A stretch of 64,000 nucleotides of DNA, taken from contig CM071933.1 in the NCBI GenBank assembly GCA_016081115.2, positions 60,774,660-60,838,659 on the forward strand, given 5' to 3'. The notes below the pieces were generated by a model. The model made no database searches. It saw only the letters and a program-made list of their open reading frames with translations, and was not told the DNA's origin. Source of the DNA: Rehmannia glutinosa. Taxonomy: Eukaryota > Streptophyta > Magnoliopsida > Lamiales > Orobanchaceae. This document shows positions 49,506-60,531 of this stretch, piece after piece (position 1 is the stretch's first letter; each line of letters begins with the position of its first letter). The position numbers were made by a program, and so were the translations under genes.

Positions 49506-49869
49506 ATTTTCATTTAGTTCAATATGTATTATTTTTCAGTTAAACATATAATACTTTTTACTATAAAAATATGAAAAACATCTTAACTTCAAAAGCATAT
49601 TTCACAAAATTGAAAATACAGATCCTCATCGTATATTCACCACAAATCAAACCCGAACCACAACCAAAACCAACAAAAAAACCACAAATCAAACCTAAAT
49701 CACATCCAAAATAAAACAAAAAAAAAAAGCAAAAAGAAAGTTTCAATCATCGATCGGTGGTGACAGAGATGTCAAATGATGAAAATAAGGTTGGGGTGGA
49801 ACAGGCTCGTCATGGGTTTTCTATTGGTTTCACTTTCATGGCCGCCGCCAGTGGAAAATTGAAGCAATG
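49506..49869. other. Intergenic, tail of the aatactttt array
   Basis: The array tail runs to about 49560. The rest contains short aaccaaa-type repeats (caaatcaaaccc, about 49640-49710) and no supported gene. Confidence 0.3.
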
Positions 49870-49884
49870 TACATATACATATAC

Positions 49885-49951
<67 letters not shown>
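49870..49951. repeat. (AT)n(AG)n microsatellite
   Basis: An imperfect acatat tract leads into a pure AT repeat and then about 20 bases of AG repeat. Confidence 0.95.
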
Positions 49952-49953
<2 letters not shown>

Positions 49954-50819
49954 TTGAAACTGAACCAAAAAAGTGGATCGCGCTAGCGGGTGCGATCCGA
50001 CTGACGAAAAAATCCGTGGGACAGTCCTATATGAGAATTTGTCATAGAAATATGTGGTGAAAAGCTTTAAATTTTCTATGTCATCTTGTATTCCACTATT
50101 TCGCTCTTTCATTTTTTTCTTTCAAAAAGTTTATCCCGATGGCGAATACACCCACATGTACCAGGTCCCTTGGCCAGGCAATTCACCCTTTCTCTTTGGA
50201 ACAGACTTGAGCGCGCCCTAACGACTTATTTATCACGATTATTTTTGTGTAAATTAATTATTTAATTTCTGCCAAAGAATTATTTATTTTCTATGACATA
50301 CCAACGTGCACAATATGATATCAAAAATGCTATATCTTCTTTGTGCATTTCAAGTTTTTGCAGTCTGATAACTGAAATCGCTGTTGTATTTTGGTGCGGT
50401 CCACTTGGACTGAACATTATATCGGTGGCCACAGCAATTGTTGTTGCTATTCCAACAATCCAAAGCAGCAATCAATTGTGAGCGCGTCAAGAATTTATGG
50501 CTGTTAGCGGTTCCCATGATTTATCCCATTACATTCTTATCGATGGAACTTCGATCCACATCTTGTCCCAAGTTATTACAACCTGTTTTAAGAATTTGAC
50601 TACTAAAGTAAAACAAGCCTGGTAGAATACAGGCCGCTCCTCCTCCTAAATGGGCCAGGCCTATTTGATTTCTGTTCCATAATTGGATCGATAGTCGTGA
50701 TCGGTTTTATTTTCAGTTTCAGGAGGTTTGGAAAAACTAATATATTTTTATTATATAAAAGTAATATTATATATTCATTAATATGTAATTTATTTTAAAA
50801 ATAAAAAAGATAGCCGACT
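49952..50819. other. Intergenic sequence left of element A, no supported gene
   Basis: A less AT-rich stretch at 50130-50480 carries short frames on both strands (for example 50293-50481) without recognisable domains. Confidence 0.3.
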
Positions 50820-50824
50820 AAACC

Positions 50825-51775
50825 TGATGAGAATCTAGTCACGAATGATCCGGGCAACACCAAATGCAAGTTATCTCGAGTTCTTGAAGACTATGTAATT
50901 GAGTTCTTGAGTTCTTGTATTTGTTTATCATAGATTATTTATTTATTTTCATTGTTTTGAGTCATTTGAGTGGCCAAGTTGATGTTAGAGGCCAGTTATA
51001 TTGAGTCTAGAGTCATGTTAGTTAATCATGTGTCGAAAGAAAACATTGACGATCGAACAACAAGAGGTTGCATTAAAAAACGTCCAAGCGCGTCAACAGT
51101 TTTTAGAACTGGCAAAGTTTAGTATTTTGGTCATAACTTTTCTACAAAATTGATATTGAGCTGATTCAAGATGCTATGGAAAGCTAAGAGAAAGGGCTAC
51201 AACTTTCATGAAGACCCCAGGAGCTAATTCGGACTCAAACGGATGAAAAGTAGGCCAATACTGCCTGGCCGTGTTCACAAGCGCGGTCGTGCTCGGCAAC
51301 ACGGCCATGTTGCATGTTCGATTATTGGTCCCGAATACAGCGGGAAACACGGCTTGGCCGTGTCCGCGGGCACATTTTAGGGTTTTAAGTTGTTTTTGTT
51401 TCCTTTTTCGATTTTTAAGTTGTTTCCTAGTTGGTTTAGGGTTTGTTTTGGTTTATGGTTTGTTTTGAGTCGCCTATATAAGACAAACACTTGTTTATTT
51501 TTTTCATAACAACTTTGATATTGAATATTGAATTGAGATTTTTCTCTTCAACCCTTTGGGTTTTTCCAAGAGCTTCAAGATTGTTCATCTTGTTGCGACA
51601 CGACTTATCAAGCTTAACTTACGCATTTGTTTGTGGCGTCACGCATAACAAGGTTCTTGCTTTGCTAAGCAACGGGTCGAGATTTCCACCATCTTTAACC
51701 AAACTAGTGAAGATCTTGGGTTAACAACATATTGTTGTTGGGTCGTATGCACAGTTGTTGTTGCAGTTCAAATCA
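50825..51775 (+). repeat. 5' LTR of element A
   Basis: TG...CA ends, with a TATA-like ctatataag at 51474-51482. A block of paired words (gcctggccgtgtt, gcgcggtcgtgc, caacacggccatgtt, cacggcttggccgtgt) lies at about 51265-51370. Confidence 0.9.
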
Positions 51776-51777
51776 GT

Positions 51778-51792
51778 TGGTAATCAGAGCCA
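51778..51792 (+). other. Primer binding site of element A (tRNA-iMet type)
   Basis: tggtaatcagagcca lies two bases after the LTR. It resembles the initiator-Met tRNA complement tggtatcagagc with one inserted base. Confidence 0.6.
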
Positions 51793-52058
51793 TCTAGCAA
51801 GGTTACGTCTATCCTTGTTCTTTAATTCTTGCTATTTCCCATATTTGCTTATAAACCCTGGTTCTTCAAAGGTACCAAAAAAAATGGAAAGAGGTCGAAA
51901 ATTGCACAAAAACATCAGCGGGTAAAGAATCGTAATTCATGTGCATAAAAAAATTGAAATTCCAAAAACAAAACGAGAGAGTTGATTTCGTAATTTGTTT
52001 GGAGCGTGAGATTGGGTTTTTGGGATTGTTGTTGGTATTGTGCACTTGTTTATACATC

Positions 52059-53111
52059 ATGTCCGAGGAAAATCGACAACCGCAGATTTAGGTAATAATT
52101 AAATTGGATATGGAGGCAATTGCAACCCTCGTAAAGAAAATAATGATCGAGACGTACGGGGATCCCAGAGAGGTGCCGAGAATCGAGGAGCCTGCTACTA
52201 GGGCGCGGAGGCCTAGGAGGTTCGAATTGGAGGAATGAGTGGATGAGATTGATGATTTTGATTCTTAAAGGGAGCAAAATTACAATCCGGGCAGAGGTCG
52301 GCACGGAAATAGGGGTGATAGGGGACGTGAGGATGAAAATTTGAGTAACATCAAAATGCAAATTCCCTCGTTCCAAGGAAAGAGTGATCTGGACGCCTAT
52401 TTGGATTGGGAGAGAAAAATCGAGAATGTGTTTGATTGCCAAAACTATTCCAAGTTGAAAAAGGTGAAATTGGCATCTACTGAATTCTCGGATTACGCAA
52501 GTGTTTGGTGGGATCAATTAATGGTCTCGAGGAGGAGGAGCAGCAAGCGGCCCATTTCCACATGGAAGGAGATGAGAAGTTTGATGCGGCGTCGTTTTGT
52601 ACCAAATCATTATTACAGAGGCGTCTATCAAAGGTTGCAGAGGTTGACGCAAAGGTCTAAAAGCGTGGAGGATTACCATAAGGAGATAGAGATGTTGATG
52701 GCGAGGGCTAATATATAAGAAGATCAGGAGGTGACGATGGCGAGATTTATCGCGAGATTGAATACTCCTATAGCGGATACCGTCGACTTACATCATTGTG
52801 TCGATCTTGAAGAGATGGTGCACATGGCGGTCAAAATTGAGAAGCAGCTCAAGAGGAGGGGTTTTACACGGCAAAATCCCAACCCTAGCACCCGTACTTG
52901 GGGTTCGAATACTCTTACGATGGATGATACGTGTTTTTCACAACAACCCAAAGTTGTGGAGAACAAGACAGACTCGGGCAAGGAAAAACCATCAAGTAAA
53001 TTTGACCCTTCTACTTCACGCACTAGAGATATTGAGTGTCTTAAATGTCATGGGAGGGGTCATAGAGCTAGTGAATGTCCGAATAGAAGAGTGATGGTGA
53101 TTCGGGCTTAA
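52059..53111 (+). pseudogene. gag of element A, with stop codons
   Basis: One frame starting at ATG 52059 carries the whole gag. It has a capsid-type retrotransposon gag domain (IPSFQGKSDLDAYLDWE, then a WWDQL segment, then SVEDYHKEI) and a zinc knuckle CLKCHGRGHRASEC (CX2CX4HX4C) at about 53037-53078. Four stops interrupt it, at 52089 (TAG), 52236 (TGA), 52266 (TAA) and 52716 (TAA), and the frame ends at 53109. The element therefore makes no full gag. The domain type is that of plant Ty3 elements related to chromoviruses. Confidence 0.85.
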
Positions 53112-53157
53112 TGGTGATGTAGAGTCCAAAGGTGAGGATGAGCCAGATTATAGTGAT

Positions 53158-54069
53158 ATGCCGGAGTTGGAGGAGGTTCTGGAAGTAGTTAAGCCACTGA
53201 AGGGCGATGTGTTATCACTAGTGTCACGTAGAGTTTTGAATATTGAGCCAAAGTTAATTGATCATGAGCAGCGAGAAAATATTTTTCACACTAGATGCTT
53301 AGTTAAGGATAAAGTGTGTAGTATGATCATTGATGGAGGTAGTTGTACAAGCGTGGCTAGTGCGAAATTGGTGGAGAAGTTGGAGATTCCTACACTTGAA
53401 CATCCAGAGCCGTATATCCTATAATGGTTCAATGATTGTAGTGAGGTACGAGTTAATAAAAGAGTGTTAGTGTCTTTTCAGATTGGGGGTTATAAGGATG
53501 ATATATTATGTGATATGGTGCCAATGCGGGCTTGCCATATTTTGTTGGGCAGACCATGGCAGTTTGATATGTGAGTTGTGCATGATGGACACACTAATTG
53601 CTATATTGTTGAGCATGAGCGGAGAAAGTTCATACTTTCATCTCTTACACCTATAGAAATCTGTAATGATCATGTGAGGATGCGAGTTTGTGAGTCAAAA
53701 GAAAAGGAGTGTTCGACAAGTGAGCAAAAGAATGAAATAAAAACCGAGAAAAATGAGAGCTTGAGTAAAAATAAAAATAGAGAGCTTGAGGGTTTGGCCA
53801 AGGGTAGTTGTGAGATTCTAGAGATGGCCAAGAAAAAAGAGAGTACAAATTTCGAGTGGGCCAAAAATATGGGGGGAAAGGCCAGTGAGGTAAAACAAGA
53901 GAGAAAATTTGTGCTTATGATAAAAATGAGAGACATTAGGCGTGAGTGTTTAAATGCTAACATATCTAATAATATTTTGCCTAGTTCTATTGTTTCTCAT
54001 GTGCAGGGATTTGGGCAACCGGATGAATGTGCGTGCCGTTTAACATTTGATCCAGATGGATTGATATAA
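53158..54069 (+). pseudogene. Aspartic protease and linker of element A, interrupted
   Basis: This frame is shifted by one relative to gag. It contains the protease active-site block (MIIDGGSCTSVASAKLVEKL, about 53323-53382) and the later protease motif HILLGRPWQFD. In-frame stops occur at 53422 (TAA where CAA is expected) and 53572 (TGA). A Lys/Glu-rich linker follows (about 53680-53960), as found before reverse transcriptase in this type of element, but no reverse transcriptase follows. The frame then runs into short sequence and stops at 54067. Confidence 0.8.
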
Positions 54070-54079
54070 ATGTTCAACC

Positions 54080-54133
54080 TTTGGGGGTCCAACGTTAGGA
54101 TTCAAGGACGAATCCCTTTCAAGAGGAGGGGAA
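54080..54133 (+). other. End of pol frame and polypurine tract of element A
   Basis: At about 54110-54145 one frame reads DSRTNPFQEEGNDEN, the usual C-terminal end of plant Ty3 polyproteins, overlapping the polypurine tract caagaggaggggaa (54120-54133) next to the 3' LTR. Its survival shows that the middle of pol was removed while both edges stayed. Confidence 0.65.
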
Positions 54134-54957
54134 TGATGAGAATCTAGTCACGAGGAGGATCGGGCAACACCAAATGCAAGTTATCTCGAGTTCTTGAAAA
54201 CTATGTAATTGAGTTCTTGAGTTCTTGTATTTGTTTATCATAGATTAGGTATTTATTTTCATTGTTTTGAGTCATTTGAGTGGCCAAGTTGATGTTAGAA
54301 GCCAATTATATTGAGTCTAGAGTCATGTTAGTTAATCATGTGTTGAAAGAGCATTGACGATCGAACAAGAAGAGATTGCATTAAAAACGTCCAAGCGCGT
54401 CAACAGTTTTCAGAACTGGCAGAGTTTAGTATTTTAGCCATAACGTTCTCTACAAAATTGATATTGAGCTGATTCAAGATGCTATGGAAATCTAAGAGAA
54501 AGGACTACAACTTTCATGAAGACCCCGGGAGCTAATTCGGACTTAAACGGGTGAAAAATAGGCCAACACGGCCTGACTGTGTTAACAAGCACATTCAGTG
54601 TTTCGGCAACACGGCCGTGTTGCATGTTCGATTTTGGTCCCGAATACAGCGAGCAACACGGCCTGACCAAAACCATGGGCGCATTTTAGGGTTTTAAGTT
54701 GTTTCTGTTTCCTTTTTTGATTTTTAAGTTGTTTCCTAGTTGGTTTAGAGTTTGTTTTGGTTTAGGGTTTGTTTTGAGTCGCCTATATAAGACAAACACT
54801 TGTTTATTTTTTCATAACAACTTTGATATTGAATATTGAATTGAGATTTTTCTCTTCACCCTTTGGGTTTTTGCAAGAGCTTCAAGATTGTTCATCTTCT
54901 TGCGATTACCGACTTATCAAGCAAACTTTCGCATTCGTTTGTGGCGTCTACGCATAA
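54134..54957 (+). repeat. 3' LTR of element A, left part
   Basis: It matches 50825 onward and stops at the insertion of element B. Its last five bases (cataa, 54953-54957) are the target site of B. Confidence 0.9.
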
Positions 54958-56646
54958 TGATAAGAGTCTTTTTATGCATGTTTTATGTGTATATTTGAGT
55001 AGAATTCGAGTTATTTTATTGTTAGTTTTGTAAATTTTTGATTGTACATAGTTCATATTACTCCGAGGTGCTTTTATTGATGTAGATTGACCATTCGGGG
55101 CTAATTTTGGTGAATTTCGGACCATGGATTCATGTCAAAACATACCGGGGAGTTTAAGGATGCAAAAGCGCTCGAAATTCCAAGCCAAACGCGTCATTTC
55201 GGGGCCTTTTTGGTCCAACACGGGCAGGGGGTGTCGGGCAACACGGCCGTGTTCCGCCGGGAGCTAAAAACTCGATTTTTTCGCACAAAACAGCCTACGA
55301 CACGGCATGGCCGTGTTGGGAAGCACGGCCATGTTTCCCTGATTCCCTGTGTGATAAAACAGCACGTCCCGGCCGTTCTGGGCGACACGGGCGTGTCCGG
55401 GGCACTTTTCTGCAACTTTTCCAGCGAAAATTATGGAAAACTCACCTACCAAGCTTGTTGACCACTTTTATACACCTTTAACACCCAATTTTGCTGCAAC
55501 ATGTCCCCATATTCCCTCAATCATCAATTGAGTACAAGAATTCACCAACCAACAATGAAAGTGGAGGCAATTGTTTAACAAAAGATAACATTATTGATGT
55601 GTTCTTTCACAAAAATGATGTCTATAAAAGGCAAGAGTTTGAGTTGGGAAGGATATTCCATTCATTGTATATTCATTGATTCATTCTCTCTAAGTTACAA
55701 AGCAAAATACATTGAGAGAAGAAAAGAGAGGTAGAGTTGGAAGTTGAAGAGCATTAAAAGAGAGAAGGCTTGGAGCTCAACATCATCAACCAAGGAGGAA
55801 GTCTTGTATTGGTCTTGAATAAGAGCTAAGTACACCATGTCCATTTTATTCAAATCATCTTGTGTAGTATACTCTTTTATCAAAGCCATGTGTAGCTAAA
55901 CTCCTAGTGCTTGAATGTAATGAACTCTAGAATGGATTTGTGATTAAGGTGTGTATGTTTTTAATAAAATCTTCATATTTTGTGTGATTCACTTATATTA
56001 TGCTTCGTTCATTCGAATTGATATATGCGCAATATTGATTTGAAGTTTATTTTTCATCCGGGAAATCGAGAGATTCATGGTGAAATAGAACCTATATAAG
56101 TGAAAAGAGTTGCATGCAATCCTAAATATAGGACAACATAAATCTTCTGGATTAGGGTCAAACCTAATATGGGAATTCACAAATCGTTATAATGTTGTCT
56201 TGGGGGTTTTAACTAGAAAGAGATTTCAGTTAATCAACTTGAGATTAGAAGTTTTTCGCCTTGAGAAAGGGTTTAACTTAAATTGGGAATTTCTACGGTC
56301 CACAAGACACGAGATTTTATTAAAAGAGGTTGTTTTTGCTTAAGGGCTTACGGTTGTATTTTTAACTTGTCAAATCACAAAAACATTCTAGAGGGATTTA
56401 CATTCAAACATATTTCTATCTTTTGATTTCTTATTTTACAAATCTTTCTTCATTTTTACAATTTATAATTTATTTTCCTTTTTCATCAAACAAAAACTCT
56501 GAAAATTGTTAGATTAAATAACAAAAAAGACGGTAATTATTAGTACTTACAATCCTCGTGGGAATGACACTCGGTACTCAATAATCTATACTATAAAACG
56601 ATAGGTGCACTTGCCTACGGTTTTAAAGGTAGCTTTTGAGCCATCA
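54958..56646 (+). repeat. 5' LTR of element B
   Basis: It runs from TGATAAGAGTC to GAGCCATCA. The promoter is a TATA box tataaaag at 55623-55630. A poly(A)-type aataaa occurs near 55960. U3 has GC-rich palindromic words (acacggccgtgtt, cacggcatggccgtg) at about 55215-55400. Confidence 0.93.
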
Positions 56647-56652
56647 AGTTTT

Positions 56653-56671
56653 TGGCGCCGTTGCCGGGGAT
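56653..56671 (+). other. Primer binding site of element B (tRNA-Asp)
   Basis: TGGCGCCGTTGCCGGGGAT lies six bases after the LTR and is complementary to the 3' end of plant tRNA-Asp(GUC) as I know it. This primer is used by Athila/Tat-type elements. Confidence 0.85.
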
Positions 56672-56789
56672 TGTAATATTAAGAACACCTTATTTTTGTT
56701 AATTTAATCATTTTTTTTATTTTATTTCATCATTTGTCTTTCTTTTTATCTATCTTTGTAAGTCTTGGATTACACTTATCCTCTTTATT

Positions 56790-58222
56790 TACCGCAGTGC
56801 ATGCCTACTCGCCGAATTTGGAAGCGCGATACCGCCGTTTTGCAACACAGAGGAAAGTATTAATAGACCACGAGGAGGATATTAACAAAGGCAAGGATCC
56901 CGATATGGCGGATGAACAACAACGAACCATGTACGACTATGCCAAGCCGTCTATGGACAAAGACATCGCCTAGTATCGTAAGGCCCCATTTATTTGCGAC
57001 CAATAATTTCAAATCAAACCGAATGTCATTCAAATGGTGCAACAATTTATTCAATTCGACGGCCTATCGGACGAAGATCCAAATAATCATATCGCGAATT
57101 TCCTGGAAATTTGCGATACCTTCAAAATAAATGGAGTCTCCGACGATGCCATCCGTTACGCCTGTTCCCATTTACTCTCCGGGGGCGGGCTAAACAATGG
57201 CTAAACACTTTACCGAAGGGAACAATCACAACGTGGAGCATTATGGCAGAAAAGTTCTTTCTGAAGTATTTTCCACCCGCCAAAACCGCACGATTGAGGA
57301 ATGAGATCTCTTCATTCACTCAAGAGGATGATGAGACCTTGTACGACACTTGGGAGAGATTCAAGGAATTCTTTGTGGAAATGCCCACATCATGGCCTCC
57401 CGTTTGGATGCAAGTCCAAACGTTTTACAATGGGCTACTCTCATCGACGAGGCAAATGATTGATGCGGCGGCGAGGGGAACATTGAACAATAAAACACCC
57501 GAAGCCGCCCAAGATCTAATAGAGGAATGGCCATGAATGGATATCAATGGCAATCCATGCGAGGTAAATCCAAGAGGACGGTGGGTGTATATAATGCGGA
57601 TGCGGTGGTTACACTAGCCGCACATGTCGAAGCTTTGACCCAAAAGATCGACGATCTAGCAGCTCCTAAACCACCACCACCGTATGTTTTATCTTGTGAA
57701 ACTTGCGGAGGATTTCATAATCATCAGGACTGCCCACACACAATACCTCACGCTGAACATGCTAATTACGTTGGGAATCAAGGCGAAATTACCCAAGTAA
57801 TCCTTACAACAAACACATATAATCCTGGGTGGCGACAACATCCTAATTTTGGTTGGGGAAATCAAGGCCAACCACGACCTAATCCCAATCCTGATCTACA
57901 CACATCTCCCGAATTTCAGCCAAATCAAGGTAAGCCTAACTTGGAAGATCTTATAACAAAGTTTGTGCAATCAACAGAGATACCCGATTCCAAGGTGGTG
58001 GAAACATCCTTGAGAAATCAAGAGGCATCTATCCATAATCTGGAAAACCAAATAGGCCAGATTGCGAAGATGATTTCCGAAAGGCCACAAGGTGGTTTGC
58101 CGGGTAATACTGAGTCAAACCCAAGGGAACAATCACCATCAGTTTTCCACATGAGCATGATTATGGCAATGCCGCCATGCAGAAATACGTGGAGGATGAC
58201 ATGCCCAAAGAAAAGCTCATGA
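56790..58222 (+). pseudogene. gag of element B, frameshifted
   Basis: Gag-type sequence runs through three pieces. The first (about 56790-56973) has DEQQRTMYDYAKPSMD and ends at a TAG. The middle part up to about 57150 is in shifting frames (KPNVIQMVQQFIQFDGLSDE, then an EICDTFKINGVSDDAIR stretch). The piece at 57111-57536 has FTLRGRAKQWLNTLPKG, then FFPPAKTARLRNEI and FYNGL, the classic Athila/Tat gag core. A third piece (57527-58222) has a zinc knuckle CETCGGFHNHQDC and a Gln/Asn/Pro-rich region. Stops and shifts prevent a full product although the LTRs are young. Confidence 0.8.
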
Positions 58223-58231
58223 AAAAGGAAG

Positions 58232-59106
58232 TTGCAGAACACAAGCCCAAGATCCTTATCAAGTCTAACCAAGAAGAAGAAGATAAAGGAGGACAAATTT
58301 GGTAAGTACCTTGATTCTTTCAAACAATTACATGCCAATATTCCATTTGTTGACCCTTCTTCAAAGCATGTTAGGGATCTTAATGACATCATTCCTAGTG
58401 AAAATAAGCTTAACAAATTATCAAATGTGCAATTGAATGATAAATGTCCTTCCAATGAACTACCACAAAAATTTAATGATCCAGGAAGCTTTATTATCCC
58501 TTGCACAATTGATGGTTTACCTGTTGATAGGGCACTAGCCGACTTGGGAGCTAGTATCAATGTTATGTCTTATGAAAATTTAACCATGCGGGATTAGGTG
58601 AACTTAAACTTATTAAGATGGACATTCAATTAGCCGATAAATCGATTAAACATCCTAGAGGTATTATTCATGATGTGTTAGTCAAGATTGATAAATTCGT
58701 GTTTCCAGTCGATTTCGTTATTCTTGACATGCATGATAATATAGAAGTTCCCTTAATTCTAGGACGTCCATTTTTGGCTACCGCAAAATCTCTCATTGAT
58801 GTGCATGATGGAAAACTTATTTTGAGAGTAGGAAGTGAACAAGTTATTTTTAAAATTCCCTTGAAAAATCATATAGATGATACTTGTTTTCCTATAAACT
58901 TGATTGGGAAAAATGATCTTTTGCTTGATACACCATCTAATAAACCCTTGAAAACATATGATGTTCAGTGTGTAGAAGTGCTCATAGAAAAGTTCATATT
59001 TAAAGATGTCGTGCAGAAAAATGGGACCGTGAAGGTAAATTGTTCGAGATTTGACTTAGGTGGCGATGTTAAGGATTTTCATAAGTTCAAGGCTCCGCCC
59101 GATTAA
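58232..59106 (+). pseudogene. Aspartic protease of element B, one frameshift
   Basis: The active-site block VDRALADLGASINVMS (DLGAS at about 58540-58554) and the later block VPLILGRPFLATAKSLIDVH are both present, as in Athila/Tat proteases. A one-base shift near 58575-58585 separates them (the first frame ends at 58597, the second continues to 59106). A Lys-rich linker precedes the protease. Nothing resembling reverse transcriptase (such as an F/YxDD box) follows. Confidence 0.8.
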
Positions 59107-60531
59107 ATCTTCACATTTAGGTGACATAGTCCAGCTATACGACGTTAAAGAAGCGCTAACCGGGAGGCAACCCGATGTTTGTGTGCAATTGTTTTCATTT
59201 ATTTTTATTTTTTTTTATTTTCTTTCAAAATAATCACAAGTCCTTAATTAGAGTCATTTTCAAAAAAAAAAAAAAAAAAAACTCTTGAGCTTCTTCTTGG
59301 TTGTCCTAATTGGGAATATTTGAGATTTCACGGTATTCGAGTTGTGTGTTGCTTAACTTTAATTAGGTATCAAGATGCCGTTGAAGGTCCCATACCATAA
59401 CAACCCACTGGTCGCTCAACACCGATTCCACTATTGTAGTAAGGTCGTATTTTTCTTTTTCCACCTCTTTTATATCATTCTAATTTCTTTGCTTTTTGAG
59501 TATTGGTGTGTGTTTGTCCATTTCTTTCTTTCACATTGAGGACAATGTGAATCTTAAAAGTTGGAGGTGGGTACAATAACATTTTCGGAATGCTTGTATG
59601 CTTGTTTGTGAGAGATGTGATTTTTATTTTTTTAACAAATTGAATGTTTGCTAGTCAATAACTTGGCCCAATTATAGCTACATTAACTTGTTAATTTGTG
59701 TTTTCAATGTGAAGCAATTGATTGTCTAGGATAGATTGACGTGGATGCAGGCAAAATTTTGATGAGATTTCTAACACCATAAATACTTGATGTGTTAAGG
59801 CATATACGACGATACCTAGCGCTATGAACGTCTGAGAACTCGTGATTTAGTAGTGGTTAACGAGTTGTTAAACCAAGCTTGCGAATAAAAAAAAAAAGAG
59901 AAAGAGAAAAAAAAAAAAAAAAGAAAAAAAAACGGACCAATCGAGGTTATACTCCTCTATTTGTTGTTGATTAGTAACTAAGAGCATTCATGAGCCCCAT
60001 GTTTGTCTTTTACGTAAAACGGCGACACGAATATGAGTATGGGAAACCACCCTAGGAGTGTTTGAACATAAATTCAAAATATAAACCTAGTGGAAGCATG
60101 TCTCGAAAGGTCCAAAAAAAAAAAGAGAACGAAAAAAAAAGGAGAATGAATACTCCTTGACTTCTCATTCCAATAAAGTTCAAGAAGCTTGGTTATATGA
60201 CTAGTAGGCTAACTACAATGATCTATTGAATTCTTGTATTTTCATGGCGTTATTGAATTGAAGTTGTTCATAACTATCAATATTTGTGGAGTGATGATTT
60301 CAAGTCTGAATAATGCCCGCCGATATTACAGTCTTTCTTGACAGTCGATCGCTTTACAAAACTATGTTTTTACTTAATGGTTAATTCGGGTTGAGAAGGC
60401 CAAGAACTTGACTGCTTATGTTCAATATGTTGAAAAAAAAAATCATCTTTGTACGTTGTGATTTATTGAATCCCTCTTTTTGAAATAACATTTTGCTTGA
60501 GGACAAGCAAAGTTCAAAGTTGGAGGTGGTT
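59107..60531 (+). other. Noncoding tail of element B and polypurine tract
   Basis: It starts with gtccagctatacgacgttaa, followed by aagcgctaaccgggaggcaacccg, a motif common after pol in Athila/Tat-like elements. It contains A-rich tracts (59262-59280, 59887-59931) and a tract before the 3' LTR (aaagttggaggtggtt, 60516-60531). The same order of sequences is found in element C between 32460 and 31077 (inverted). No frame longer than a few dozen codons has any domain. Confidence 0.7.

Noticed and set aside
50280..50481. Small membrane-like proteins on both strands
   Set aside because: Short frames without start context, domain or neighbours. Overlapping frames on both strands suggest chance.
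52050..52517. Minus-strand protein over the gag of element A
   Set aside because: It is the antisense of the gag frame. The plus strand carries the recognisable gag motifs.
54892..55461. Genes on either strand within the LTRs of element B (also 60514-61148)
   Set aside because: The same frames occur in both LTR copies and follow from LTR sequence. They cross the palindrome cluster and have no protein domain.
59107..60531. An env-like or other extra gene after the protease of element B
   Set aside because: No frame with a signal peptide, membrane segment or length above a few dozen codons exists there. The region is noncoding in both B and C.
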